From positions 19,060-83,059 of the forward strand of contig NZ_MDHN01000024.1 in the NCBI RefSeq assembly GCF_001757105.1: a stretch of DNA of 64,000 nucleotides, given 5' to 3'. This DNA is from Alteromonas confluentis (GTDB taxonomy: Bacteria; Pseudomonadota; Gammaproteobacteria; Enterobacterales; Alteromonadaceae). Position 1 is the first letter of the stretch; each line of letters starts with the position of its first letter. The notes below the pieces were generated by a model, which saw only the letters and a list, made by a program, of their open reading frames with translations, searched no databases and was not told the DNA's origin. Below are positions 46,537-55,123 of the stretch, in pieces. Both the position numbers and the translations under genes were made by a program.

Positions 46537-47721
46537 TTAGAACTTGAAGACCACACCGGCACGAATAACAGCCGTGGTAAAGCTCTCGTAGTCTGAACCA
46601 TACTCGGTATCGAAGTGCGTTAACTGCGCAAAAGTAGTAAGCCCTTCTGTGGCCTGATAACCATAGTTAATATAAGCCGTGCTGTTTTCATTCAGGCTGG
46701 TTGCAGACAAACGATCGCGGTCGCCCGAGTCTACAGAAGCACTACCGTAACCCACTTTAATATTGTGACCAGCTGCAGGTGTCCAGCTTGCATAAAGCAT
46801 GTAACCACTTTCCGAGAAGCTTTCACTTACCATACCACTACTGATAGTTACAGCAGGCGCCACACCCAAAGCGTTTTGGTTATTCAGTGCTTCGCCAGTG
46901 TAGTATTCACCGTTCAAGCTTACCGTTCCAAAGTTCAGGGTTGTATACACTTTGAAGAGGTTTGCATCTTGGTTTCCGCCGCCAACATAGCTGGGTTCAT
47001 CTTCAAATTGCAGTTCCGCAACGTGAGCTGCAAAACCAAATACATGGCCAGAAATTTTGTAGTTAGCATCGATTGCAAACCCAGGCATACCGCCCAGCTC
47101 ATTGTTGTTTACACCGCTGCTGCTTAGGTTACGGCCTTTACCCGTAACGGCACCGGTGAGTGTCAGGTTATCAACCTTATAGGTCGCACCGGCTTCCATC
47201 GCCAGGAAGCCTGTATTACCAGCACGGAACCCATTACCCACCCAGTTATAGCTGCCGCTGGATTTTATACCTGCCGCTGTAGACCATTTTTGGCCAGCAA
47301 ACAGTGTCAGGTTATCGCTGTAGTCGTAATAAAGGGTCGCTAAGCGCAGTCTAGGCTCCTGAGCCTGCAGCGCTGTCTGGTTGGTAAAGCCGTCTTCACC
47401 GTCGATGAAATCAAGTTCTAGCACACCACGGATTTTATTATGCTTCATGTTCAGGGAGAAACGGGACTGGGCTGCCTGAAAAGACGTCGATTGGGATTCG
47501 AGGTAATTCGTCTCCTGATCGGTAGCAGGCTGTCCGTTAAAAATATCAGTTCTCAAAGCGTGGGTAGGCGCAACATGGCTATAAGTGCTGCCGTAACTCC
47601 CGACCCCTTCAGTGGACGCAACGACTTCTGTTTTAATCATACCTTTAAAACTAAAATCAAAGGCACTTGCCTGAGTACTTGCCAATGCCAGTGCGCAACA
47701 AGCTGCAATACGTGTATACAT
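46537..47721 (-). CDS. outer-membrane porin (DcaP-like)
   Basis: 394 residues from ATG at 47721 with GGGAG upstream; the frame extends 36 codons further but only this start gives a signal peptide (MYTRIAACCALALASTQASA-FDF). The mature protein begins with a short helix-like stretch and shows alternating beta-strand patterns (SRFSLNMKHNKIRGVLELDF, LRLATLYYDYSDNLTLFAGQ) ending in RAGVVFKF with the terminal Phe. It resembles DcaP-type porins that admit small carboxylates. The location beside acs and the shared upstream element suggest a role in acetate or related acid uptake; substrate is inferred. Confidence 0.85.
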   Translation of the reverse strand: MYTRIAACCALALASTQASAFDFSFKGMIKTEVVASTEGVGSYGSTYSHVAPTHALRTDIFNGQPATDQETNYLESQSTSFQAAQSRFSLNMKHNKIRGVLELDFIDGEDGFTNQTALQAQEPRLRLATLYYDYSDNLTLFAGQKWSTAAGIKSSGSYNWVGNGFRAGNTGFLAMEAGATYKVDNLTLTGAVTGKGRNLSSSGVNNNELGGMPGFAIDANYKISGHVFGFAAHVAELQFEDEPSYVGGGNQDANLFKVYTTLNFGTVSLNGEYYTGEALNNQNALGVAPAVTISSGMVSESFSESGYMLYASWTPAAGHNIKVGYGSASVDSGDRDRLSATSLNENSTAYINYGYQATEGLTTFAQLTHFDTEYGSDYESFTTAVIRAGVVFKF

Positions 47722-47899
47722 GTGTTCTCTCCCGATTAATTTTACAAAAATCAGATTTATTTTACGTGTGTGAATGGATCTCTCAGAGGGACACGAGTCA
47801 AACGACGATCTCAACCAGCCCCTAACCAAAATTTAACATCAATGAAACAAATTCATTGTGTGACAAAATGTGGGGAATTACTCCATAAAATATGGATGC

Positions 47900-47937
47900 T
47901 GCGACCAAAGTCTTACGATTCAGGGACTAGAGCGTGG
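47900..47937. promoter_or_regulatory. paired 17-bp elements upstream of porin gene
   Basis: On the minus strand, GTAAGACTTTGGTCGCA (47916-47900) shares the 10-bp core GACTTTGGTC with the acs element. On the plus strand, the 47921-47937 copy contains GACTAGAG, as in the inverted copy at 36804-36820. Core centres are 22 bp apart and lie about 180-215 bp upstream of the porin start. I see nothing else in the rest of 47722-48102. Confidence 0.5.
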
Positions 47938-48102
47938 TGAGTAATGGCTCTCTGCACTATGTATATAGCAGAGTTCGGCGAAAATGCGCGAGTGGGTTGC
48001 GATCCAGTGCCATTCTATGCAAAAAATTCGATAACGTGTCAGGAAGTACCCAAAAGAAGCGGCAATTTGACGCTGACCGGGACAGTCAGCGCCATGCAAA
48101 AA

Positions 48103-49260
48103 TTATCGCGAAAGGAAAATAACAGAGAGCGGAACGACGAAAAATAGTCCGGCAATATAGGCTGCACCGTATAATTTTTGTTCAGCGGCCAGGTTCGCCA
48201 GTCCTGATGACAGCTTTAAAGGCACTTCACGCAGTATGGGCAGGCCAAATATCAGCACTACCGCAAACACGTTAAACAGTAAATGCACGAGGGCTATTTG
48301 CATTGCCAAACCGGCGGTCGACCCGGTAACGGCAAGCGCAGCAATCACAGCGGTAATACACGTACCGATATTAGCGCCGAGGGTAAAGGGGTAGATATCT
48401 TTGGCTTTGAGAATGCCGTTGCCAACCAAAGGCACCATCAATGATGTGGTCGTTGAAGAAGATTGCACCAGCACGGTTACCACAGCACCAGAGGCGATAC
48501 CAGAAACCGGACCTTTGCCAATACTGGTATGCAAAATATCTTTGGCTTTCCCTACCATCAGCGTTTTCATTACCTTGCCCATAAACGTGATGGAGGCGAC
48601 AATTAGCATCACCCCAAGAATTATTTTAATAATCCCGGCATACTCAGCGGAAAGAAAGCTTAATGAGTCTGAAACCATGTTCACCACCGGTGCAGTGATA
48701 GCTTTTATCGGATTGATCCCTTCTACCGCTACGACTGAATCCACATGGAATATACCCACCAGGTAACTGCTCGACTTTTCCAGTAAACCGGTAAATATCT
48801 CCAATGGTAAAAATACCATTACCGCCATAACGTTAAAGAAGTCGTGTACCGTGGCCGCGTGAAAGGCACGTCTGAATTCATCTTTATTAGCCACATGACC
48901 CAGACTCACAATCGTGTTGGTAATGCTGGTGCCGATATTTGCGCCCATGATCATGGGGATCGCCACTGTGATAGGTAATCCACCCGCAACCATAGCAACG
49001 ATGATTGATGTCACTGTACTCGACGACTGCAACAGCGCCGTACTTACCATACCAATGATAAGTCCCATCACCGGGTTGGAGGCAAACTCGAACAGTCCGC
49101 TCGCATGATGAGCAGTAGCCAGTTTGAAGCCGCTGCCGATCATCGATACAGCCAGCAACATGAGATAAATAAGAGAAAGGAGTAAGAACCAGTTCTTTGA
49201 AGACTGACGGGGCGTACCTGCCGCAACGCGTACGTCCACTTCTGTGTGGGAAATCGCCAT
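48103..49260 (-). CDS. Na/Pi cotransporter family protein (NptA-like)
   Basis: 385 residues from ATG at 49260 (an in-frame GTG lies 5 codons upstream at 49275). The duplicated signature of the PNaS family is clear: STALLQSSSTVTSIIVAMV and VTVLVQSSSTTTSLMVPLV, each followed by a GANIGT repeat (MGANIGTSITNTIVS, LGANIGTCITAVIA). It probably takes up inorganic phosphate with sodium across the inner membrane. There is no conventional strong ribosome binding site: the sequence before the ATG is part of a perfect 12-bp hairpin, suggesting translational control. Confidence 0.92.
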   Translation of the reverse strand: MAISHTEVDVRVAAGTPRQSSKNWFLLLSLIYLMLLAVSMIGSGFKLATAHHASGLFEFASNPVMGLIIGMVSTALLQSSSTVTSIIVAMVAGGLPITVAIPMIMGANIGTSITNTIVSLGHVANKDEFRRAFHAATVHDFFNVMAVMVFLPLEIFTGLLEKSSSYLVGIFHVDSVVAVEGINPIKAITAPVVNMVSDSLSFLSAEYAGIIKIILGVMLIVASITFMGKVMKTLMVGKAKDILHTSIGKGPVSGIASGAVVTVLVQSSSTTTSLMVPLVGNGILKAKDIYPFTLGANIGTCITAVIAALAVTGSTAGLAMQIALVHLLFNVFAVVLIFGLPILREVPLKLSSGLANLAAEQKLYGAAYIAGLFFVVPLSVIFLSR

Positions 49261-49264
49261 AATA

Positions 49265-49299
49265 CATACACTCACTGAATTTATAGCAGTGAGTGTATG
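49265..49299 (-). promoter_or_regulatory. strong leader hairpin at Na/Pi cotransporter start
   Basis: CATACACTCACT (49265-49276) and AGTGAGTGTATG (49288-49299) are perfect 12-bp arms with an 11-nt loop. The transporter's ATG follows the 3' arm by four bases in the mRNA. In addition TCGCCAT (49254-49260, containing the start codon) can pair with ATGGCGA (49297-49303), giving an alternative fold that would hide the AUG. No T tract follows, so it is not a simple terminator of the aldo-keto reductase gene upstream. Confidence 0.6.
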
Positions 49300-49334
49300 G
49301 CGAATTTATGACAGTGAAATGACTACCCCATCAT

Positions 49335-50387
49335 TTAGAAGGGTTGTGGGTAGGTACGGTAAACCTCGTCAATCTGACGCAAAATGGCATCGTCTAACGT
49401 GATGTCGAACGCTTTTATATTTTCTTCGAGCTGCTCGGTGGTGGTTGCACCGATAATGGTAGAGGTTACCCCCGGCACTTGCTGACACCAGGCTAAGGCA
49501 AGTTGCGAAGGTGTGATACCCGCACGACCAGCAATTTCAACATAACGCTTCGTTGCGTCATGAGCAGACTGCTTATCACGAAACAGTCCCTGGCGTTGTA
49601 CAAACGTCCAACGAGAACCTTTTGGTCTGCCGCCATCCATGTACTTGCCTGCCAGCATACCGGTAGCTAACGGCGACCACGGTAAATAAGCAATATCTTC
49701 CAGGTGACACATTTCAATTAAATACGGCCAGTCTTTCCCGTGCAACAAACTGAATTCGTTTTGAATCGATACCGGTTTGGGAATATTCATCTCGTCGCAC
49801 AAACGCAGGAACGTGTGGATTCCCCAAGGCGTATCGTCAGACAAGCCCCAATGGCGGATTTTACCCGCGTCGATAGCCGCTTTAAGACCAGTGAGAATAT
49901 TGCGCATCCCTTCGACTTCTTGCTCGCGGTTCGTTTTCGTGGGGTTAACCATGCCAGGCCAATGCTTGGCGAAATGCGGAGAAGTGCGATTTGGCCAGTG
50001 CAGTTGATATACATCGATGTAACTGGTCTGTAAGCGCTGAAGTGAACCTTCAATAGCCGTAGCAATATTCTCGGCATTAATAATATCGCCGTCACGAATC
50101 CAGTGAATGCCGCTACCCGCAATCTTGGTCATAACAATGAGTTCATCACGCTGGGTCTGGTTACGACTTAACCAATCACCTAACTGACGCTCAGTATCGC
50201 CGGAAGTCGGCTCGTTCGGCGGAATCGGATACATTTCAGCGGTATCAAGAAAGTTAATGCCTGACGACAACGCAACGGCCATCTGATCATCGGTATCTTG
50301 CTGTGTATTTTGAATGCCCCAGGTCATGGTGCCTAAACACACTTCTGACACTTGCAAGCCACTACTACCTAGTGATGTATATTTCAT
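49335..50387 (-). CDS. aldo/keto reductase (Tas-like)
   Basis: 350 residues, same length and motif pattern as E. coli Tas. TIM-barrel with catalytic residues: Asp and Tyr in INFLDTAEMYPIPP, Lys in LIVMTKIAGSG, His in YQLHWPN; C-terminal NADP(H)-binding stretch STIIGATTTEQLEENI. It reduces aldehydes or ketones with NADPH; the physiological substrate of Tas is not settled. AACAGGA lies before the ATG. It precedes the Na/Pi gene by 74 bp and follows the orphan sensor-like gene by 30 bp on the same strand. Confidence 0.93.
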   Translation of the reverse strand: MKYTSLGSSGLQVSEVCLGTMTWGIQNTQQDTDDQMAVALSSGINFLDTAEMYPIPPNEPTSGDTERQLGDWLSRNQTQRDELIVMTKIAGSGIHWIRDGDIINAENIATAIEGSLQRLQTSYIDVYQLHWPNRTSPHFAKHWPGMVNPTKTNREQEVEGMRNILTGLKAAIDAGKIRHWGLSDDTPWGIHTFLRLCDEMNIPKPVSIQNEFSLLHGKDWPYLIEMCHLEDIAYLPWSPLATGMLAGKYMDGGRPKGSRWTFVQRQGLFRDKQSAHDATKRYVEIAGRAGITPSQLALAWCQQVPGVTSTIIGATTTEQLEENIKAFDITLDDAILRQIDEVYRTYPQPF

Positions 50388-50417
50388 ATCCTGTTAAAAC
50401 CTTTTCTATCGTACCCG

Positions 50418-51491
50418 CTAGTTGGCAGGCGTGTTATGTTCTTCGAGTTTTGCTTCAGCTTTAGCCAGTTTCTTTTCTATATCGCGGCGCGATTCAACCA
50501 TCTCATTGGCAAGCTCCGCCAGAGACTTAAACTCAGCAAATCCCAGCTGACGGGTATCTATTTTCTGATATTGCCGCTTACAACGGTAAAAGAACATGAC
50601 GAAATTAGCAAAGGCACGATGAAATGTGGCGAAACTTTTCACCAACAACAAGATAAGCGCCAGCGACGTTGCAGCGGCAATAGACAGACTATAAACCCGC
50701 ACCTGCTGTTGTTGTGCTTCGATTAGCGGTTGCAGTGCCACTTCAATACTATTCAGCTTGTCTTCGACATCGTGGGCCTGATGACGGAATTCACCGCGAA
50801 GACCTTCGTTGTGACTTAACCCCATAGAAAATATGGCTTCAGAAAGTTGATTAAAGTTACTCGCGTAATGGTCAATTAAAACCCCCGCCGCCTTATTATT
50901 GCTTATAGCCGCAGACTGACGAAGCTGTTCTAAGGCTTGAGCCACTGTCTGACGGTAAAAGCCTTCGTGGGTCAGTAAGTAATTACGGGTAGCCAGTTGA
51001 AGAATCACCTTTTGCTGATAAGCCGGTTTGCCGTAATCGAAAAACGCATCCCGCTCCATACTGGTTTCAATTTCAGTGAGTTTACCTTGCAGACCACTTT
51101 GCCGGGTAAGACCAATCTGGCTTTGCAAGGTGACCACTTTCTGAAACAGGCGCTGGTAGTCGTCCATGCTTTGGGCCAGTACGCCCGTTTGTTCAACAGG
51201 AAGCGCGTAATCTTCCAGCAGAGGTGACAACCTCACCAAATCTTGTGCAAAGCGCTCAGAGCGTGCAGTAAACCGGTGGTAATAGTCCATTTGATGGCGC
51301 AAAAGGAAGTCTTTCTCGTGGCGCCTAAGCTGCAACAATTCCTGCTCGAGATGCAGCAGTAAGTTATGTTGCTCGTGAAGCTTGAATAAGTGCTTAGTGA
51401 AGACGTGCTGATTCAGCACTAACAGTGTCATACCAACAACACAGATTAAGGTCATTAGCATCAGACGGGATTTTATAGAGTCAAAGCGCAT
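50418..51491 (-). CDS. orphan sensor-like membrane protein without output domain
   Basis: 357 residues from ATG at 51491; a TTG 8 codons earlier is an alternative and neither has a strong ribosome binding site. TM1 (SRLMLMTLICVVGMTLLVL) is followed by a helical periplasmic domain of about 230 residues rich in heptads (LLLHLEQELLQLRRHEKDFL), TM2 (YSLSIAAATSLALILLLVKS) and a short charged coiled coil (ESRRDIEKKLAKAEAKLEE). The periplasmic part resembles those of chemoreceptors and histidine kinases, but there is no MA, kinase or cyclase domain. It may act through a partner. Family not recognised. The two subtilase/kinase genes start about 220 bp away on the other strand. Confidence 0.75.
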   Translation of the reverse strand: MRFDSIKSRLMLMTLICVVGMTLLVLNQHVFTKHLFKLHEQHNLLLHLEQELLQLRRHEKDFLLRHQMDYYHRFTARSERFAQDLVRLSPLLEDYALPVEQTGVLAQSMDDYQRLFQKVVTLQSQIGLTRQSGLQGKLTEIETSMERDAFFDYGKPAYQQKVILQLATRNYLLTHEGFYRQTVAQALEQLRQSAAISNNKAAGVLIDHYASNFNQLSEAIFSMGLSHNEGLRGEFRHQAHDVEDKLNSIEVALQPLIEAQQQQVRVYSLSIAAATSLALILLLVKSFATFHRAFANFVMFFYRCKRQYQKIDTRQLGFAEFKSLAELANEMVESRRDIEKKLAKAEAKLEEHNTPAN

Positions 51492-51600
51492 GGCAAACAC
51501 CACTTTATTTATCAACAGCTCAAAGTAACGCAGCTTTGTTAAGAGAATGTTTCAACTTCAACCGTCATAACGTCCTTATTGCTCTACTTACATGGTGATC

Positions 51601-51616
51601 TAGGTGTAATCCCCTA
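51601..51616. promoter_or_regulatory. TAGGT-N6-CCCCTA element before first subtilase
   Basis: TAGGTGTAATCCCCTA, 94 bp upstream of the protease ATG. It is an imperfect inverted repeat (TAGG-N8-CCTA) and is matched, with the same spacing, at 62942-62957 before the second subtilase. A NarL/LuxR-type regulator encoded between the two proteases is the obvious candidate binder. Confidence 0.5.
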
Positions 51617-51710
51617 TAGCGGGGCAAAAACCAAACAGCGACACTGAAGGCATAACAACGACAAGGCCATCAGTAACGGCCAGTAAACAACATGTGGTGG
51701 AGCGACGAAG

Positions 51711-54191
51711 ATGAAAAAATTTACCCTCTCAGCCTTAGCGGCGGCGATGATAACACTTCCTGCACAAGATGCACTTGCTGATGCTTATATTGGCGAACAA
51801 TTACAGGAAACCCTGCTGACCTTAGCAGACAACCAGCCGGTCATGGCGGTGGTGACCTACGAGCAATTAGATCCTTTGGCTGAAACCCAACTTCAGCGAC
51901 TCCTTGACCTCGGGATTACCGAGGGCGTTCAGTTCAACACTCTGCCCATCATTGGTGTACTGGCAACAAAAGCGCAAATTTCTGAGATCGCGGCCATGGA
52001 CGGTGTGCGGTCTGTTTTTGCCAACCGCCCGGTTAAGTTCTACAACGAAGAATCCCGACAAATCACTGGGGTCGACCAACTTCAAAGTGAAGATTTCATT
52101 AGCCGAAACGGAATGGCTTACACGGGTAAAGGTGTAACCATCATGGTGAATGACTCGGGTATTGATGCCACCCACCAGGATTTATTCTTCGGTGACAAGG
52201 TTGTTGAAAATGTTCAGGCCGTTACACACGCATCAGCGCTTTCTCTCACTGGCGTGACCAACGGTTTTACCTTAACTGGACAGCCGAATACCGATCTCAA
52301 TTCCGGTCACGGCACACATTGTGCGGGAACCATTGCCGGTACAGGCATTATGTCTGACGGTAAACACCAAGGCGCAGCGCCCGATGCAGACCTTATTGGC
52401 TATGGCTCCGGTGGCGCCGTATTGATTCTCGACTCACTGGGTGGTTTTGATTTTGCTATCAGCAATCTTTACAGCTATGACAGCCCCATTAAAGTGATCA
52501 GTAATTCCTGGGGTTCCAGTGGCAAATACGATCCACTCGGTCCGGTTTCTATGGCCACGTATAAAGCACACAAATTAGGGATCATGAGCGTGTTTGCAGC
52601 GGGTAACTCTGGCCCGGGTGAAGACTCACACAACCCTTATGCACAAATTCCGTGGGGCATTTCTGTTGGTGCTGGTGATAAAACAGGAAAACTTGCCGAT
52701 TTCTCATCCCGGGGTTTAGCGTCTGAATCAGGTACGTTTACGATGCCAGACGGCACAGAGTGGACTTACAACAACGACGTCACCATTGTTGCACCCGGCG
52801 TAGATATCATTTCTACCCGCGCATCCACTAACCTGGCCGCCAATGGCGGAGACGCAGATCTTGCAGCCATTGAGCCTGAATATATTCCTTTCTACACCAT
52901 GATTTCAGGTACCTCAATGGCTACGCCGCATGTAGCCGGTATCATTGCGCTGATGCTGGAAGCGAACCCTGAACTAGATAACCTAACCATCAAAAAGTTA
53001 CTCCAAGAGTCTGCGACCAACATGCCTGGCTATGAGCGCTGGGAAGTGGGTGCAGGTTATGTTAATGCTAAAGCTGCCGTGGCCGCCTCGCTGAATTACG
53101 ACATGAACTATGATGTTACAGTGAATAACCTCGAAGACAAAACCTTCAATACCAATGCATTAACAACGCCTTCGGATGATGTAACTACGCTGGATGTATT
53201 TTATTCACCAGTGGGCGAACCAGAAATTCAATATTTCGAAGTGGCTGATGACGTGGCGCTGGTTAAGGCTGCCAGCAGTACCCTTGCCAACCTGACCAAA
53301 CTGGTACTGGTTGCTCCTGACGGTACAGAATATTTTGGCAACCTGACAACACCGGTACTGACCGAGAGCATGCGCGTGTCTGCGCCAGGCATGGCGGGAA
53401 CATGGGGCGTTTATGTCTATGGCCTAACGTCACTATCTGGCGTAACGGCCGATCCACTTGGGTTAACAAACGGTCCTGGCCTGCCTGAAAACTTTTCTGT
53501 AGATGTTACCTACGAGATATCAGGTGGTTTCCAGGGTCTTGATGACGTGGAAGGCCACCCTTACGCCGGTGCAATTGAGTTCGCTATCAGTGAGCGACTG
53601 GTCGACGGCCTGAATCACCGTAAATTCTTCCCGGAAACGCGGTTAAAACGCAGTGGATTTGCTAAGTACGCGACGATGGGTGGCGCTGTAAGACAATATA
53701 GAGATCTGTTAAACGAACCATTGCCAGCGGCTTCTGGAGTGCCAGTTGCACACCGCCCCTTCATGGAAGCGGTACTGAGTCCTGGTGCGGCACTCAAAGA
53801 CATGACGGGTTCACAAGCGCCGTTGTTGCTCTCGCCTTCAGGTACTGCTGATAGCAACGGTTTATATACCAAACTCGATGCCGCTTACTCATTTGTACAG
53901 ATGTTAGGGCTCGAAAATTCAGCTACAACATTTGATCCTACCAATGATATAGTCGTTGAATATAGAGGAGAGCAAATAGTTTTAGCCGATCAGGACAGCA
54001 TCCCTGATGAACTAAAAGGGTATGTTCAGTTAGCCATCGACTTATCACTGGTTAACGTTGAGTTTGGTATTGAACAGGGAGCGTTTGATTTATCGCCAAC
54101 TTTCACTGCCACATTCTCACCTGACGAAGCGGTAACACGAGCACATTATGCCGTGTTGGCTTCACGCTTTTACACTCAATACTATCAATGA
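51711..54191 (+). CDS. secreted S8 subtilisin-like protease, SLH-like C-terminus
   Basis: 826 residues. Signal peptide (MKKFTLSALAAAMITLPAQD cut near ALA-DA), an inhibitor-I9-like prodomain (residues about 30-115), then the subtilase domain with an intact triad: D148 in VNDSGIDATHQD, H200 in GHGTHCAGTIAG, S402 in GTSMATPHVAG; the oxyanion Asn is in FAAGNSGPGED. Residues about 610-826 contain two stretches that resemble S-layer-homology motifs (EGHPYAGAIEFAISERLVDG; FSPDEAVTRAHYAVLASRF). Expected to be exported and to degrade extracellular protein. GGTGGAGCGACGAAG precedes the ATG. Paralogue of the gene at 60435-62885. Confidence 0.93.
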   Translation: MKKFTLSALAAAMITLPAQDALADAYIGEQLQETLLTLADNQPVMAVVTYEQLDPLAETQLQRLLDLGITEGVQFNTLPIIGVLATKAQISEIAAMDGVRSVFANRPVKFYNEESRQITGVDQLQSEDFISRNGMAYTGKGVTIMVNDSGIDATHQDLFFGDKVVENVQAVTHASALSLTGVTNGFTLTGQPNTDLNSGHGTHCAGTIAGTGIMSDGKHQGAAPDADLIGYGSGGAVLILDSLGGFDFAISNLYSYDSPIKVISNSWGSSGKYDPLGPVSMATYKAHKLGIMSVFAAGNSGPGEDSHNPYAQIPWGISVGAGDKTGKLADFSSRGLASESGTFTMPDGTEWTYNNDVTIVAPGVDIISTRASTNLAANGGDADLAAIEPEYIPFYTMISGTSMATPHVAGIIALMLEANPELDNLTIKKLLQESATNMPGYERWEVGAGYVNAKAAVAASLNYDMNYDVTVNNLEDKTFNTNALTTPSDDVTTLDVFYSPVGEPEIQYFEVADDVALVKAASSTLANLTKLVLVAPDGTEYFGNLTTPVLTESMRVSAPGMAGTWGVYVYGLTSLSGVTADPLGLTNGPGLPENFSVDVTYEISGGFQGLDDVEGHPYAGAIEFAISERLVDGLNHRKFFPETRLKRSGFAKYATMGGAVRQYRDLLNEPLPAASGVPVAHRPFMEAVLSPGAALKDMTGSQAPLLLSPSGTADSNGLYTKLDAAYSFVQMLGLENSATTFDPTNDIVVEYRGEQIVLADQDSIPDELKGYVQLAIDLSLVNVEFGIEQGAFDLSPTFTATFSPDEAVTRAHYAVLASRFYTQYYQ

Positions 54192-54266
54192 GTTAGTATC
54201 CGGTGCAGTCCTTGTTAGTGCTGCATCGGACGTGATTAAGTAAACCGTTTTAAATGAGGTGATAAT

Positions 54267-55103
54267 ATGCAAACAAACATAGTGCGATCGCTCACCGCAG
54301 TAGCGACGATGTGTTTTACCTTGGTATCGACAGCAAAAGCCGACGTCGTGTTGCCCCAAACGCTGAATTATTCTGATAACGCCGTCACCGCCTCTATCCA
54401 GGTAACTGACACAATTGCCGTCGACCTTTCCATCGAGTTTGAAAAAGTCGTAGGCTTAAATCCAGAAACATTGACTATTAGCGCTGAAATGCTCACCCCC
54501 AATGCGTTATCTATTACCGAGCGCCTGAATTCACTGCTGGTCTCGCCCACAACTGCATTTCCTGTTGTGGTGTCTATTACTCCCGATCCTGACAGCGGCT
54601 TTGCGTTTGAAGGTGTGGCAACAGTAGAACTTTATACCAAAGCTATTCATTACACGCCTGATTTACCGCTGCGTCTATTTACCTCTCACGCCGATGGTAC
54701 ATTCACTGACATGACCACGCTGGTTTCTGCCGGAAGTATTAGGGCCAGAGGCAATACAGGTAAATTCTCTGACTTTATGATCATGCTAGATACCCGCACA
54801 CCTGCCAATATTGTGAGTGACAAGGTGTCAGATATTGAGAGTTTCTTATCTCTGCATGGCAACCTTATCCAGCCAGTTACACTTGCAGCCATTGAACACA
54901 GCATGACGTTATTGTCTTTCGCCGTGTCCGATCAGGATTTTGATAGCGCACTGGAAGAAGTAGACAGCCTGATAAGCCTTATTAATGCGGCTCCGGCTGG
55001 TGCAATGCCTGATGTATGGCAAGCGTCTGATACGCTGGTAAATGTTGAAGGTGAACTGAAGTCAAAATTCTCCAGTTTACGGTACGCCTTGCGGGTTATG
55101 TAA
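54267..55103 (+). CDS. periplasmic protein of unknown function
   Basis: 278 residues with a signal peptide (MQTNIVRSLTAVATMCFTLV... cut near AKA-DV). The N-terminal two thirds are beta-rich (VTASIQVTDTIAVDLSIEFE, FAFEGVATVELYTKAIHYT); the last 90 residues are helical (DIESFLSLHGNLIQPVTLAA, DFDSALEEVDSLISLINAAP). GAGGTGATA lies before the ATG. It sits 75 bp after the protease and 20 bp before the FHA-GAF gene, so it probably belongs to the signalling operon and may be its periplasmic sensor ligand or an anchor. I do not recognise the family. Confidence 0.8.
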   Translation: MQTNIVRSLTAVATMCFTLVSTAKADVVLPQTLNYSDNAVTASIQVTDTIAVDLSIEFEKVVGLNPETLTISAEMLTPNALSITERLNSLLVSPTTAFPVVVSITPDPDSGFAFEGVATVELYTKAIHYTPDLPLRLFTSHADGTFTDMTTLVSAGSIRARGNTGKFSDFMIMLDTRTPANIVSDKVSDIESFLSLHGNLIQPVTLAAIEHSMTLLSFAVSDQDFDSALEEVDSLISLINAAPAGAMPDVWQASDTLVNVEGELKSKFSSLRYALRVM

Positions 55104-55123
55104 TCTGACCGGAGCAGATATCT

